Notes under the pieces: model-generated | What the model was told of the DNA's origin: nothing | Database searches by the model: none | What the model saw: the letters and a program-made list of their open reading frames with translations, nothing else | Shown: positions 16,513 to 26,194 of the stretch, one piece after another | Position numbering within the stretch: the stretch's first letter is position 1 | How the letters are laid out: each line of letters opens with the position of its first letter | Program-made: the position numbers and the translations under genes | Origin: Candidatus Cryptobacteroides onthequi | GTDB lineage: Bacteria > Bacteroidota > Bacteroidia > Bacteroidales > UBA932 | Length of the DNA: 64,000 bases | NCBI GenBank assembly: GCA_018066125.1 | Contig: JAGHSA010000019.1 | Coordinates: 1-64,000, forward strand | Reading direction: 5' to 3'

Positions 16513-17609
16513 GAATCGCAATACTCACACTCCCCCTTCACACCAACTATGGTGGCATTCTTCAGGCCTATGCCCTCCAGACAGTATTGGAAAGGATGGG
16601 ACATGAGGTGAAGGTACTTTCTCGTCCTCCTTACAAAGCACACAATGCATGGGTGATGCCCATAGTGTATCTCAAGAGGGTAATTCAGAAAGTATTCCTA
16701 AGGCAGGACATATCGATATTGTATGATGGTCACAATAGAATACGTCAAAATACAGACAAATTCATTAGAAAATATATTCACTCACATATAGTTACGGATT
16801 GGGGAAAATTGGAGGGACAATTCGATGCATATGTTGTGGGAAGCGATCAGATATGGAGACCTAAGTACGCAAAGATGTTTTCTGATATCCCAAATGCATT
16901 TTTATCTTTCACAGAAGGGTGGGATATCAAGCGAATTGCATACGCAGTCTCTTTCGGAACAGACGAATGGGAGTATTCTGATTCGTTGACCAACTTATGC
17001 AAGCAATTAGTGAGGTCATTTGATCGAATCAGTGTTAGAGAAAACTGCGGGATTCGCTTGTGTAAGGAACATCTTGAAGTAGATGCTACTCACGTTCTAG
17101 ACCCGACAATGCTCCTTTCAAAGAACGATTACCTCGCATTAATTAATGCTGCTCGAAAGAAAAAGCACGAGGGTGGCATTATGTGCTACATACTGGATTC
17201 AACAGCCTATACAAGAGAGATAATCAACCACTACGAAAGAGTGTTGCTTCTACAAGCTTTTCACACAAACTCTTTGATTGAGAATCCGGATGCTAGAGAA
17301 AAAGATAAGATTCAAAAGCCAGTGGAGCATTGGTTACAATCATTTTGTGATGCAGATTTTGTCATAACAGATAGTTTCCATGCTTGCGTTTTCTCTATCA
17401 TTTTTAGAATCAATTTCGCTGTCATCATCAATGAGGGAAGAGGCTCTTCACGCATATACTCATTGTTGGAAACTACAGGATTACAGGATAGAATCATCCG
17501 AGATAGGGAAGAAATGCCATTGCAGTCAATAAACTATGATAACGTTTATTCAAAATTGAATAAGGTGAAACAAGAATCGATGGCTTTCATTCAAGAAACT
17601 CTATCGTGA
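16509..17609 (+). CDS. Polysaccharide pyruvyl transferase family protein
   Basis: A 366-residue CsaB/WcaK-type protein. It begins with the HTNYGGILQAYALQ motif, then FDAYVVGSDQIWRP, a SVRENCGIRLC segment and FVITDSFHACVFSIIF, all characteristic. The family transfers pyruvate from phosphoenolpyruvate to make ketal-linked, acidic sugars. The start overlaps the iron-sulfur protein stop (ATGA), and the two probably act on the same polysaccharide. The acceptor sugar cannot be told. Confidence 0.9.
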   Translation: MRIAILTLPLHTNYGGILQAYALQTVLERMGHEVKVLSRPPYKAHNAWVMPIVYLKRVIQKVFLRQDISILYDGHNRIRQNTDKFIRKYIHSHIVTDWGKLEGQFDAYVVGSDQIWRPKYAKMFSDIPNAFLSFTEGWDIKRIAYAVSFGTDEWEYSDSLTNLCKQLVRSFDRISVRENCGIRLCKEHLEVDATHVLDPTMLLSKNDYLALINAARKKKHEGGIMCYILDSTAYTREIINHYERVLLLQAFHTNSLIENPDAREKDKIQKPVEHWLQSFCDADFVITDSFHACVFSIIFRINFAVIINEGRGSSRIYSLLETTGLQDRIIRDREEMPLQSINYDNVYSKLNKVKQESMAFIQETLS

Positions 17610-17662
17610 ATTTCTGGAAGTGTCAAACTTCAGCCAATAATGCTCCTTTTATCAGACAAACA

Positions 17663-18646
17663 ATGGCGCAACCTACTATTTCAGTAATAGTTCCTGCCTA
17701 TAACGCAGAGCAGTATCTTCACCGCTGCATTGACAGCATACTAGCGCAGACGTTCAAGGACTTCGAGTTGCTACTCATTGATGACGGCAGCAAGGATAAT
17801 TCGGGTGTCATCTGTGATGAGTATGCAGCAAAAGATGAAAGAGTTAGGGTATTCCACAAAGAAAACGGAGGTGTGAGTTCAGCAAGGAATACAGGTCTGG
17901 AGAAAGCAGAAGGCACATGGATTACATTTTGTGATGCAGATGACACCGTAAATCCAAGTTGGTTGGCAATCTTTGCTGATTATTTTGAAGAATCTTGTGA
18001 TTTGATATGTCAAGGGTTTGACTGCAAAAAAACAGTCTTCAATCATGGAGCCCACCCACACATAAGAGATGGAAGATACATATATGGGATAAATGGAGCC
18101 GGAAGCGTCACGGATATCTTGCCTTCCCTCTTTTCAAACCACCTGATCAACTTCCTTTGGATTAAAGCATTTAAGTCTGATTTAATAAAAGAGCACAATT
18201 TGGCTTTTGACACGACACTACGGGACGGAGAAGATTTTATCTTTATCTGCCAATATTTGACGAACTGCTGTTCAATCAGATCCTCTGATCGTGTCGGCTA
18301 CCATTATGCTGTTCCCGACTGGGCGAATAAATACCAACAAAATTTTGAAAAAGAAATTCATATTGGTGAACAGGCATATGATTCCTTAAGAAAAATCTAC
18401 GAGAAATCACCTGACAATGAGTTGGTTAGATTCTACCGAGAAGATTTAGTTTCTAAGTATATTTTAGAATTTAAGAACAATAAGACAAGCCAACACTATT
18501 GTCTAAAACAGTTGAGGCGGATACTGAAAATAGACTTTCTGCATTCTCAACTTTTCCTCCCAACTAGATTGGTCATTCGTTTTGATTGCACATATCTATT
18601 ATCTAGGATAGTGTTATCAATGCATCAATATTTGAAATGCAAATAA
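17663..18646 (+). CDS. Glycosyltransferase family 2
   Basis: A 327-residue GT-A fold transferase beginning TISVIVPAYNAEQYLHRCIDSIL. It has the nucleotide-binding LLIDDGSKDNSG, the NGGVSSARNTGLEKAEG loop and the metal-binding FCDADD motif near residue 95. The ATG at 17663 places the catalytic domain at the N-terminus. A GTG at 17606 overlapping the upstream stop would add 19 residues and cannot be excluded. It assembles one linkage of the repeat unit; donor and acceptor are unknown. Confidence 0.88.
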   Translation: MAQPTISVIVPAYNAEQYLHRCIDSILAQTFKDFELLLIDDGSKDNSGVICDEYAAKDERVRVFHKENGGVSSARNTGLEKAEGTWITFCDADDTVNPSWLAIFADYFEESCDLICQGFDCKKTVFNHGAHPHIRDGRYIYGINGAGSVTDILPSLFSNHLINFLWIKAFKSDLIKEHNLAFDTTLRDGEDFIFICQYLTNCCSIRSSDRVGYHYAVPDWANKYQQNFEKEIHIGEQAYDSLRKIYEKSPDNELVRFYREDLVSKYILEFKNNKTSQHYCLKQLRRILKIDFLHSQLFLPTRLVIRFDCTYLLSRIVLSMHQYLKCK

Positions 18647-18657
18647 GGAAAAGTACT

Positions 18658-19905
18658 ATGGACTTAATAATAGGAGCTGGAATAACGGGGCTTTGCTATG
18701 CTCTATTCACCAATAACGGCTATAGAATTGTCGAAAAAGAAAAAGAAATTGGTGGCTATTGCAGAACGACAAAGCGCAATGGTTTTGTATGGGACTACTC
18801 TGGACATTTTTTCCATTTTCAAGATCCAGAGATTATGGAATCCATAATGAGTAACATCGAAGACCCGGATAGTATTGCTAATGTCACGAAGAATACGAGC
18901 ATCAAGTACAAGACAAAATTAGTAGACTACCCTTTCCAGAAAAACATTCATCAACTTCCCCAAGAAGAGTTTATTGACTGTCTCGTGGATCTATTTAGCA
19001 TTGACTCCAAAGCCGGCTTTCAGAATTTTAAGGAGATGCTGTATTGCAAATTTGGCAAGTCCATCGCAGACAAATTTCTGATTCCATACAATGAGAAGCT
19101 CTATGCATGCAACCTTAACAATCTGGATAAAGACGCAATGGGACGCTTCTTCCCGTATGCTGACAAAGAGCAGATTATTCTCAATTTTAGAAAAGGAAAA
19201 GCAGCATCGTATAATGATACATTCATGTACCCTAGAGGAGGTGCCATCGAATATGTAAACGCAGTATTAAAGGGAGTGGACTCCAATGTCATACAAAAAG
19301 AGACTTCAATCAAAAGTATTGATATCCAAAATAAGAAGGCAGTTCTGTCATCAGGTGAGGAAATGGAATATGACAACCTCATCTCAACGATCCCCTTCCC
19401 AAAGCTGTTGGAAATTGCTCACATAGATTACGACAGAAACATTTATAGTTGGAATAAGGTGCTGGTCTTTAATCTTGGCTTCGACAAGAAAGGGCCAAAC
19501 ACAACATCTCATTGGCTGTATTTCCCCGAAAAAAAATACTCTTTCTATCGTGTGGGTTTCTATGATAATATTTTGGGGCAAGACAGAACATCTCTTTATG
19601 TAGAACTAGGATTCTCAAAAGATGAGGAGATTATACCGGAACAATGGAAAGACAAAGTTTTAGACGATTTGGTTGATGCGGGATGTATTTCATCAGATGA
19701 TAAGTTAATCGATTCTGAAACTATCATCATGGATCCTGCTTATGTGCATATTACCGAGGCCTCTAAGAATAATGTAATAGTTCTAAAAGAATATCTAGAA
19801 ACTTTTGGAGTATACTCTATCGGAAGATATGGAAGTTGGACATACTGCTCGATAGAAGATAACATTAAAGAAGCCAAGGCTCTTGCAAACAAACTTAGTA
19901 ACTAG
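18658..19905 (+). CDS. FAD-dependent oxidoreductase, UDP-galactopyranose-mutase/protoporphyrinogen-oxidase-like
   Basis: A 415-residue flavoprotein. The ATG at 18658 follows AAGGAA and puts the dinucleotide-binding GAGITGLCYAL at the very N-terminus, then EKEIGGYCRTT and the SGHFFHF segment. The domain order resembles UDP-galactopyranose mutases and related amine-oxidase-fold enzymes of sugar loci. If it is a true mutase it would provide galactofuranose; divergence makes that only likely. An upstream ATG at 18637 would overlap the previous gene. Confidence 0.78.
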   Translation: MDLIIGAGITGLCYALFTNNGYRIVEKEKEIGGYCRTTKRNGFVWDYSGHFFHFQDPEIMESIMSNIEDPDSIANVTKNTSIKYKTKLVDYPFQKNIHQLPQEEFIDCLVDLFSIDSKAGFQNFKEMLYCKFGKSIADKFLIPYNEKLYACNLNNLDKDAMGRFFPYADKEQIILNFRKGKAASYNDTFMYPRGGAIEYVNAVLKGVDSNVIQKETSIKSIDIQNKKAVLSSGEEMEYDNLISTIPFPKLLEIAHIDYDRNIYSWNKVLVFNLGFDKKGPNTTSHWLYFPEKKYSFYRVGFYDNILGQDRTSLYVELGFSKDEEIIPEQWKDKVLDDLVDAGCISSDDKLIDSETIIMDPAYVHITEASKNNVIVLKEYLETFGVYSIGRYGSWTYCSIEDNIKEAKALANKLSN

Positions 19906-19911
19906 CCGAAT

Positions 19912-20976
19912 ATGAAAAAAACTCTTAGTATTGTTGTACCAACGTACAACATGGAAAAATATCTTGCTAGAGCACTTGACTCTATATGCTTATCTTCTCA
20001 CATTGATGACATAGAGGTTATCATTGTGAATGACGGAAGCAAGGATAAGTCATCGGAAATTGCACATGGTTTTCAAGACAAATATGTGAACTCAATAATT
20101 GTAATTGACAAAACAAACGGAAACTATGGGTCATGTATCAATGCAGGGTTGAAAGTCGCCACAGGAAGGTATATAAAAATCCTGGATTCAGATGACTATT
20201 TAGAGACAAATGGACTAGATTCACTCATGTCTACGCTAACATCTAACGATGTAGATCTTGTCATAAGTAACTACACTAAAGAGTATACCGGTGGTAAAAC
20301 AATTAACTATGAGTATGACTTACCACATAATGTAATTGTACATTTTGCCAATATCTGTAAAACAAAAGCGACTTATGATCTCCTCCTCCCCGCAATTACT
20401 TATAGAACACAAATTTTGAAGGACATTGATTATCACCAAACAGAAGGCATATCATATACAGATACTGAATGGTGCTTTACACCTATGACTCAAGTCAACA
20501 CGGTAATTGCCATAAAAGATGTAGTATACCGATATCAACTTGGGAGAGAGGGCCAGACTATGGATCCGACTGTATATTCCAAGTCAATTCCACAAAGGAT
20601 TCAATGCTTCATCGCTATGTTAAGAAGTATTGAGGGGATGTCATTGCCACAGGACAAGTTGGAATTTACGTCAACTCAGTTGGTGAAACACGCCCGATAT
20701 TTATATAACTACTATCTGATTGAAAATCCGGAAGAGAATCGTTCTCTGCTGATAGAGATGGACGGCATTTTTAAAAGCTCAAATCCAGATGCATACGTCA
20801 GGTGTAATGCCTTACAATATAGATTGCATATACCATATCATCACATAAAAGATTGGAGGGAAAACAACCGCGCCCATATACCTAGCCTCTTTATATTCGC
20901 AAATAAGATTCTAAATTTCATAGGCAGTGCAAGAATTAAGTTGTTCCTCAAAAACAACCCAAACGAAGAAAGGTAG
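19912..20976 (+). CDS. Glycosyltransferase family 2
   Basis: A 354-residue GT2 enzyme: LSIVVPTYNMEKYLARALDSI, VIIVNDGSKDKSSEIA, NGNYGSCINAGLKVATGRYIKILDSDDYLE. The DSDD is the divalent-metal site. The C-terminal ~130 residues have no hydrophobic anchor, so it is probably peripheral at the inner membrane. It lies 6 bp after the flavoprotein gene in the same operon. The sugar specificity is not readable. Confidence 0.88.
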   Translation: MKKTLSIVVPTYNMEKYLARALDSICLSSHIDDIEVIIVNDGSKDKSSEIAHGFQDKYVNSIIVIDKTNGNYGSCINAGLKVATGRYIKILDSDDYLETNGLDSLMSTLTSNDVDLVISNYTKEYTGGKTINYEYDLPHNVIVHFANICKTKATYDLLLPAITYRTQILKDIDYHQTEGISYTDTEWCFTPMTQVNTVIAIKDVVYRYQLGREGQTMDPTVYSKSIPQRIQCFIAMLRSIEGMSLPQDKLEFTSTQLVKHARYLYNYYLIENPEENRSLLIEMDGIFKSSNPDAYVRCNALQYRLHIPYHHIKDWRENNRAHIPSLFIFANKILNFIGSARIKLFLKNNPNEER

Positions 20977-20997
20977 TCTAATCAATTATCAGCAAAT

Positions 20998-21984
20998 ATG
21001 GCGAAAGTCTCGGTCATAATTCCGATTTATGGAGTGGAAAACTTCATAGGACATTGTGCAGACACGTTGATGCAGCAGACACTTCAGGATGTTGAGTATA
21101 TCTTTGTTAATGACTGCACAAAAGATGAAAGCATCTCAATACTTAAGGAAGTTCTTTCGCGATACGACCACCGAAAAGATCAGATAAGAATCGTTGAACA
21201 CGAGAAGAACAAAGGCTTACCAACTGCACGAAACACAGGATTAGCAATAGCTACCGGCGAATACATCTTACATTGTGACGGAGATGACTTTGTAGAGCCA
21301 ACAATGCTAGAGGAGCTGTACAACTCCGCAAAAGAACAAGATGCCGATATAGTATGGTGTGATTTCTTTGAGTCTTACAAAGACAAGGAAATATACAAAT
21401 CAGAACCTGACTACCTGGTCGCTGAGGACGCAACAAAGTCTATGCTCTCGGGATCAATGAAATACAATGTCTGGAACAAACTGGTTCGCAGGTCACTATA
21501 CAAAACCAGCAAAGTAACGTTCCCAGAAGGGCGATCGATGGGAGAAGATCTCACCATAATAAAACTGTTTGCTGTCGCAGACAGGGTCTGTCATATCTCT
21601 CAGGCACTATATCACTATGTCAGATGGAACGAAGGAGCAATGACCCAAAAGTGGACCCAGGATAAAATACAGGCACTAAAAGGAAATGTCTCCGATGTAG
21701 CAGAGTACATGCATAAGTGGAAGGGCAACATGTATGACAGCGAACTTGCATATCTGAAACTGTGGCTGAAATTTCAGTTTCTGCTTACCGACGGGAGCAA
21801 CGGCATGTACCATCAGTGGTCGATGTGGTTTCCTGACAGCAATCTGTATATTAAGACATTACCCGGCGCTAACAGCAGGCTAAAACTTCTTATGTCAATG
21901 GCTGCTAAAGAACAGTGGTGGTTTGTTTGGATTCATTATTGGGTCATCGTCAAATGGTACTATGGGATTGTATATAATAGATAA
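20998..21984 (+). CDS. Glycosyltransferase family 2 (paralogue of the one at 25213)
   Basis: A 328-residue GT2: KVSVIIPIYGVENFIGHCADTL, VEYIFVNDCTKDESISIL, NKGLPTARNTGLAIATGEY, HCDGDDFVEP. The C-terminal half continues to resemble the enzyme at 25213 (SGSMKYNVWNKLVRRSLY against GGTMKYNVWNKLVRRSIY; MGEDLTIIK against MGEDMTMIK; YHYVR). The two probably form related linkages or arose by duplication. The stop overlaps the next start (TAATG). Confidence 0.88.
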   Translation: MAKVSVIIPIYGVENFIGHCADTLMQQTLQDVEYIFVNDCTKDESISILKEVLSRYDHRKDQIRIVEHEKNKGLPTARNTGLAIATGEYILHCDGDDFVEPTMLEELYNSAKEQDADIVWCDFFESYKDKEIYKSEPDYLVAEDATKSMLSGSMKYNVWNKLVRRSLYKTSKVTFPEGRSMGEDLTIIKLFAVADRVCHISQALYHYVRWNEGAMTQKWTQDKIQALKGNVSDVAEYMHKWKGNMYDSELAYLKLWLKFQFLLTDGSNGMYHQWSMWFPDSNLYIKTLPGANSRLKLLMSMAAKEQWWFVWIHYWVIVKWYYGIVYNR

Positions 21985-23618
21985 TGACAATGAACATGAA
22001 AACTATATTTTCTCAAGTTAGAGATTTCCTATTAAAACCATTTCGCGAGAATCTAGAGGTTATGCTGATACTGTGTCTTCTTGTAGGCGCAGCCGATGGC
22101 TATTTCTGGACAATCCATGCAATCGGGAAACCCGAAATCAGCCCTGCTTTTGGAGCATATATGTTCATCCACTCAGCGGTGCTGACATACGGGATTGTGC
22201 TTTTACTTGGATTGTTTAGGGATACTGCACAAAAGTGTATCAGATGTATCGTTTACATTCTCGGTTTCATCAATCTCTGCATTGATACAGGAGTTCACGT
22301 AATCATGAAATGTGGATTCATTTCTGACTTCGTTGCCATCATAATGGGGACAAACACCAATGAAACAAAAGAATTTCTGGGAATGTACATCAACAGCGAT
22401 ATGATACTATTCATTGCGTTGGTATCATTGATTGCGATTGGGATTCATCTTCTGTTCAAGAAGAAGAGAATATACCCATCAATACGGTTCGCTGCCACAT
22501 GCGTTTCATTGATACTACTTAGTTCTCTGCTGCTGATAGCCCGTAAATCCAAGAACTGGGACGGAGTGTTCCTGATGAAAATCGTGACATGTCTAAAATA
22601 CAAGCCCACACCAGATTTGCACGAATTCAGCAAGACGTATAATCTTACAACAAACAGCAGTCTCCCAACTGATGTAGTGCTGATTCTAGGCGAATCTTTG
22701 AATAAAAGCCATATGTCTATCTATGGCTACGACAAGAAGACGACGCCATTACTTGATAGCCTCAATTGTACAGGTCGTCTGTTCCCATTTGATGGAGTTA
22801 AGTCATCCGGTATAGGAACAATTCCGGCATTTAGGTTTATGATGACATCCATGACCAGAGAAGATGAGGAAATGGATTGGAATAAGAAGTTTTTCCTCAC
22901 GGACATAATCAAATCGGCTGGTTATGATATTAGATGGATATCAAATCAGGCATCCGCTGGAATCCATGACAACATCGTCGCCAGGTTTGCCGAATTGTCC
23001 GACTCTGTAATTTGGTGCGGAACAAAGTTCGTTGGCCCATCGAAGACAGATTTGGATGAAGTGGTCTTAGAGCCTACTCAATCAAGACTTTCAGGTTCAG
23101 GTGAGCACCGATTCACCGTGGTCCACTTGTGCGGCAATCATGAAAACTTCAGATCGCGGTACTCATCAGATTTCGAGCGATTCAGTGTAGAAGACTATAC
23201 GACGAAACCTGAAGGACAACGCCAGATTCTTTCAGAGTATGACAATTCCGTTGTCTACAATGACTGGATTGTAACCTCAATCATGGGCATGATGGATGGG
23301 CATGATGCCGTTGTATTCTATCTTCCAGACCACTCTCTCGACATTTTTGACAGCTCAGACGACTACGCCGGTCACGCAAGAGGCAATGATCCGACATCGA
23401 TTGCTGCGGGGAAAAACATTCCATTTTTGATTTATCTTACCAACAAATTCAGTGAAGGACACCCTGAGTTGGAAGAACGGTTGAAGTCATCATTGCACAA
23501 TGACTTTGAGTCGGAAAATCTGACATATGCGATAATGGACGTTTTGGGTCTTGATTTCGTGGGAGACAGACAAGGAGCTGTCAAGCAGTATTCTCTGCTG
23601 TCACAAGACAATCAATAA
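21984..23618 (+). CDS. Phosphoethanolamine transferase-like membrane sulfatase-fold enzyme
   Basis: A 544-residue protein with five N-terminal membrane segments (about 28-200), then a periplasmic alkaline-phosphatase/sulfatase-fold domain. The nucleophile region reads VVLILGESLNKSHMSIYGYDKKTTPLLD, as in EptA/CptA-type enzymes, and a later VVFYLPDHSLD...GHARGNDP segment carries the metal ligands. This class moves phosphoethanolamine (or phosphoglycerol) from phospholipid to a glycan. Inside a polysaccharide operon it probably decorates the repeat unit; lipid A as substrate is less likely but possible. Three in-frame ATGs lie within 13 bp; the first is given. Confidence 0.85.
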   Translation: MTMNMKTIFSQVRDFLLKPFRENLEVMLILCLLVGAADGYFWTIHAIGKPEISPAFGAYMFIHSAVLTYGIVLLLGLFRDTAQKCIRCIVYILGFINLCIDTGVHVIMKCGFISDFVAIIMGTNTNETKEFLGMYINSDMILFIALVSLIAIGIHLLFKKKRIYPSIRFAATCVSLILLSSLLLIARKSKNWDGVFLMKIVTCLKYKPTPDLHEFSKTYNLTTNSSLPTDVVLILGESLNKSHMSIYGYDKKTTPLLDSLNCTGRLFPFDGVKSSGIGTIPAFRFMMTSMTREDEEMDWNKKFFLTDIIKSAGYDIRWISNQASAGIHDNIVARFAELSDSVIWCGTKFVGPSKTDLDEVVLEPTQSRLSGSGEHRFTVVHLCGNHENFRSRYSSDFERFSVEDYTTKPEGQRQILSEYDNSVVYNDWIVTSIMGMMDGHDAVVFYLPDHSLDIFDSSDDYAGHARGNDPTSIAAGKNIPFLIYLTNKFSEGHPELEERLKSSLHNDFESENLTYAIMDVLGLDFVGDRQGAVKQYSLLSQDNQ

Positions 23619-23632
23619 TTCGGGTTTTTGCC

Positions 23633-24328
23633 ATGTGGAAGATTCTTTTTATGATAAGAAACTACATTGGACATGTAGTGCGCATTGTGTTGTTCAATTT
23701 CTACTTTCTTCCATGGAAGCAGGCCGTGAAACTACCTATCTGGATTATCTGTCGCAATCCCTTCCGGGAGTATAAAAAAGGACATATTATCATCGACTGC
23801 GAAGATGTCAGCACGGCAATGATACGCATAGGACACAGGCATGACTTTTATTACCGTAAAGGAATTTCCATCAAAAATGAAGGTACTGTCGTATTCAAGG
23901 GCAAAGCAGTCATTGGCAACGACTCTGTCATTGAAGTTTACAAAGGCGCCAGACTCCAGTTTGGGGAAAGAGTGGGGGTATCCAGTTCAAAGTTTTTCTG
24001 CGCCTGCGACACGACGATAGGAAACAGGTGCTCGATAGGTAAAGGATGTACCATCATGGACACCGATTTTCATAGAGTAAAAAAGGTCAAAGACGGAGAT
24101 AAGGAAATACAAGTATCCAAACCGATCTCAATAGGTAACGAGAACTGGCTAGGATATGAATGTCTTGTCATGAAGGGCGTCTCAACTCCCGACAAATGTA
24201 TCTTTTCAGCAAGAAGTGTTGTTCGTGGGGAATATGACATGCCCCAGTACTCCATTGCAGGAATGAAACAATGCGCAGAGTATTGGACTGATGGGTACTA
24301 TCTTGACCCGGATGACAACGCTTTATAG
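23633..24328 (+). CDS. Left-handed beta-helix acyltransferase (hexapeptide repeat)
   Basis: A 231-residue protein with hexapeptide-type turns (GNDSVIEVYKGARLQFGERV, TIGNRCSIGKGCTIMDTDFH, ISIGNENWLGYECLVMKG), the pattern of O-acetyltransferases such as those of the maltose/galactoside acetyltransferase fold. The DTDFH region carries the probable catalytic His. Its N-terminal ~60 residues are basic and partly hydrophobic, perhaps for membrane contact. It probably acetylates a sugar of the polysaccharide. This is the last gene of the AT-rich block. Confidence 0.85.
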   Translation: MWKILFMIRNYIGHVVRIVLFNFYFLPWKQAVKLPIWIICRNPFREYKKGHIIIDCEDVSTAMIRIGHRHDFYYRKGISIKNEGTVVFKGKAVIGNDSVIEVYKGARLQFGERVGVSSSKFFCACDTTIGNRCSIGKGCTIMDTDFHRVKKVKDGDKEIQVSKPISIGNENWLGYECLVMKGVSTPDKCIFSARSVVRGEYDMPQYSIAGMKQCAEYWTDGYYLDPDDNAL

Positions 24329-24340
24329 TATATCGACAAC

Positions 24341-25216
24341 ATGAAAGTCATGATAAATATGGCCTGCGGACTTGCGAACCGCATGTTCCAGTACAGCTAC
24401 TACCTGTATCTGAGATCGCTCGGATACGATGCGAGTGTCGACTTCTACACGGCAGCAAAGCTTGCGCATGAGAGTGTCGCATGGAACAGGATTTTCCCGC
24501 AAGCATCTTTCACTGAGGCATCCCGGATGGCGGTGATGATGGACGGCGGAGGATCGTCATTCCAGGCACGTTTCAGGAGAAAGTTTCTGCCTTTCACCTG
24601 CCGGGTGGAGCAGATGCCGACCTCTTTCGATGCCTCTGTTCCATCCACTGGGAAGAAGAGGACCTATGTCATCGGAGTCTTCCAGAACGCCGAGATGGTA
24701 TCTGCCGTGAAGGAAGAGGTGCTGAAGGCCTTCCGCTTCCCCGAGATTGAAGGAGAGGCCAATCATCGTCTCATGCAGGAGATGGCAGAATGCGAGTCTG
24801 TCGCTATCCACGTCAGGAAAGGCAAGGACTATGCGGCCCTGGACTGGTACAGCCATACCTGCGAGATGGACTACTATCGTGCAGCTGTCGACTATATGAA
24901 ATCCCATCTGGAGCATCCGAGATTCTATGTGTTCGCTGACAATCCGGAATGGGTCAGAGAGAATTTCAAGGACTTCGAGTACACCCTCGTCGAAGGGAAT
25001 CCGACTTCCGGATGGGGCAGCCATTTCGACATGCAGCTGATGAGCAGCTGCCGCCACAACATTATCTCCAACAGCACCTACAGCTGGTGGGGAGCCTTCC
25101 TCAACCGCAGCGTGGACAAGATAGTGGTCGGACCGAAATACTGGTTCAACCCGCAGGGAGACTACAAGGAGAAAACTTCCGACAGAGTCCTTTCTAAAGA
25201 ATGGATAGCACTATGA
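24341..25216 (+). CDS. Alpha-1,2-fucosyltransferase family (GT11)
   Basis: A 291-residue GT11-type enzyme. It starts MINMACGLANRMFQYSYYLYL (the family has GGLGNQMFQYA), and carries VAIHVRKGKDY for GDP-fucose contact and the C-terminal SNSTYSWWGAFLN motif. It would add fucose from GDP-fucose to a galactose or similar residue. Base composition is higher in G+C than the block before it. It is followed by a GT2 overlapping by 4 bp. No GDP-fucose synthesis genes are in the window. Confidence 0.9.
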   Translation: MKVMINMACGLANRMFQYSYYLYLRSLGYDASVDFYTAAKLAHESVAWNRIFPQASFTEASRMAVMMDGGGSSFQARFRRKFLPFTCRVEQMPTSFDASVPSTGKKRTYVIGVFQNAEMVSAVKEEVLKAFRFPEIEGEANHRLMQEMAECESVAIHVRKGKDYAALDWYSHTCEMDYYRAAVDYMKSHLEHPRFYVFADNPEWVRENFKDFEYTLVEGNPTSGWGSHFDMQLMSSCRHNIISNSTYSWWGAFLNRSVDKIVVGPKYWFNPQGDYKEKTSDRVLSKEWIAL

Positions 25217-26190
25217 CAAAAGTATCTGTCATCATACCTGTCTTCAAGGTGGAGAGATTTGCGAGGAAATGCGCAGAGTCTCTGCTGAGCCAGACCTTGA
25301 AGGATGTGGAGTATATATTTGTGGATGACGCATCGCCGGACGCCAGCGTCAGCATCATAGAAGAAGCCATATCCGGTCACCCAGAGGCCGACGCGCGCAT
25401 CATACATCATGAGCACAACAAGGGTCTTCCTTCTGCAAGAAATACCGGCATGGAAGCAGCGCGGGGAGAATATGTCTTCCACTGCGACGGAGACGACTGG
25501 GTCGAGCCTGTCATGCTCGAAAAACTCTATGCCGCCGCAAAAGAGCAGGATGCAGATATCGTCTACTGCGATTTCTATCTGTCATTCGAAAAGAATGAGA
25601 GATACATGTCCAACCCGACATTCACCTCCGCAGAAGACTACCTGAAGAGAGGTCTGCTCGGCGGCACCATGAAATACAATGTTTGGAACAAGCTCGTCAG
25701 ACGGAGCATCTACACAGACAACGGCATTCTCTTCCCGGACGGGCACCCCATGGGAGAGGACATGACCATGATCAAGGTCGCAGCATGCGCCGGCAGTGTG
25801 GCATATGTCCCGGAGGCTTTCTACCACTATGTGAGAATCAACACCAATGCATACTCGCAGACACAGTCAGCTAGGCAGCTTGCAGACATCAGATTCAATG
25901 TCGACGACACGGTTAGGTTTCTCTGCGACAGATTCGGAGATAGCCTTGACAAGGAGATCTCATACTTCAAGCTCGGCATCAAGCTGCCATTCATCATCTC
26001 GGACTCCAAGGAGCAATACAGGCTCTGGCAGGAATGGTATCCGGAAGCAGACAAATACGCGTTCGCCTGCCCAGACCTGCCACTGAGGACCAAGTGTCTC
26101 CAGTGGATGGCCGCCAAAAGACTCTGGTTCGGAGTCCGCTTATATTATCTATTAGTCTACAAATTCATCTACGGAATCATTTATCGCTAG
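25213..26190 (+). CDS. Glycosyltransferase family 2 (paralogue of the one at 20998)
   Basis: A 325-residue GT2 enzyme: TKVSVIIPVFKVERFARKCAES, VEYIFVDDASPDASVSII, NKGLPSARNTGMEAARGEY, HCDGDDWVEP. I use the ATG at 25213, which forms an ATGA overlap with the fucosyltransferase stop; the ATG at 25201 is also open. It resembles the 20998 enzyme throughout, including the C-terminal KLVRRSIYTDN region. It probably extends the chain next to the fucosyl branch. Confidence 0.88.
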   Translation: MTKVSVIIPVFKVERFARKCAESLLSQTLKDVEYIFVDDASPDASVSIIEEAISGHPEADARIIHHEHNKGLPSARNTGMEAARGEYVFHCDGDDWVEPVMLEKLYAAAKEQDADIVYCDFYLSFEKNERYMSNPTFTSAEDYLKRGLLGGTMKYNVWNKLVRRSIYTDNGILFPDGHPMGEDMTMIKVAACAGSVAYVPEAFYHYVRINTNAYSQTQSARQLADIRFNVDDTVRFLCDRFGDSLDKEISYFKLGIKLPFIISDSKEQYRLWQEWYPEADKYAFACPDLPLRTKCLQWMAAKRLWFGVRLYYLLVYKFIYGIIYR

Positions 26191-26194
26191 TCCC

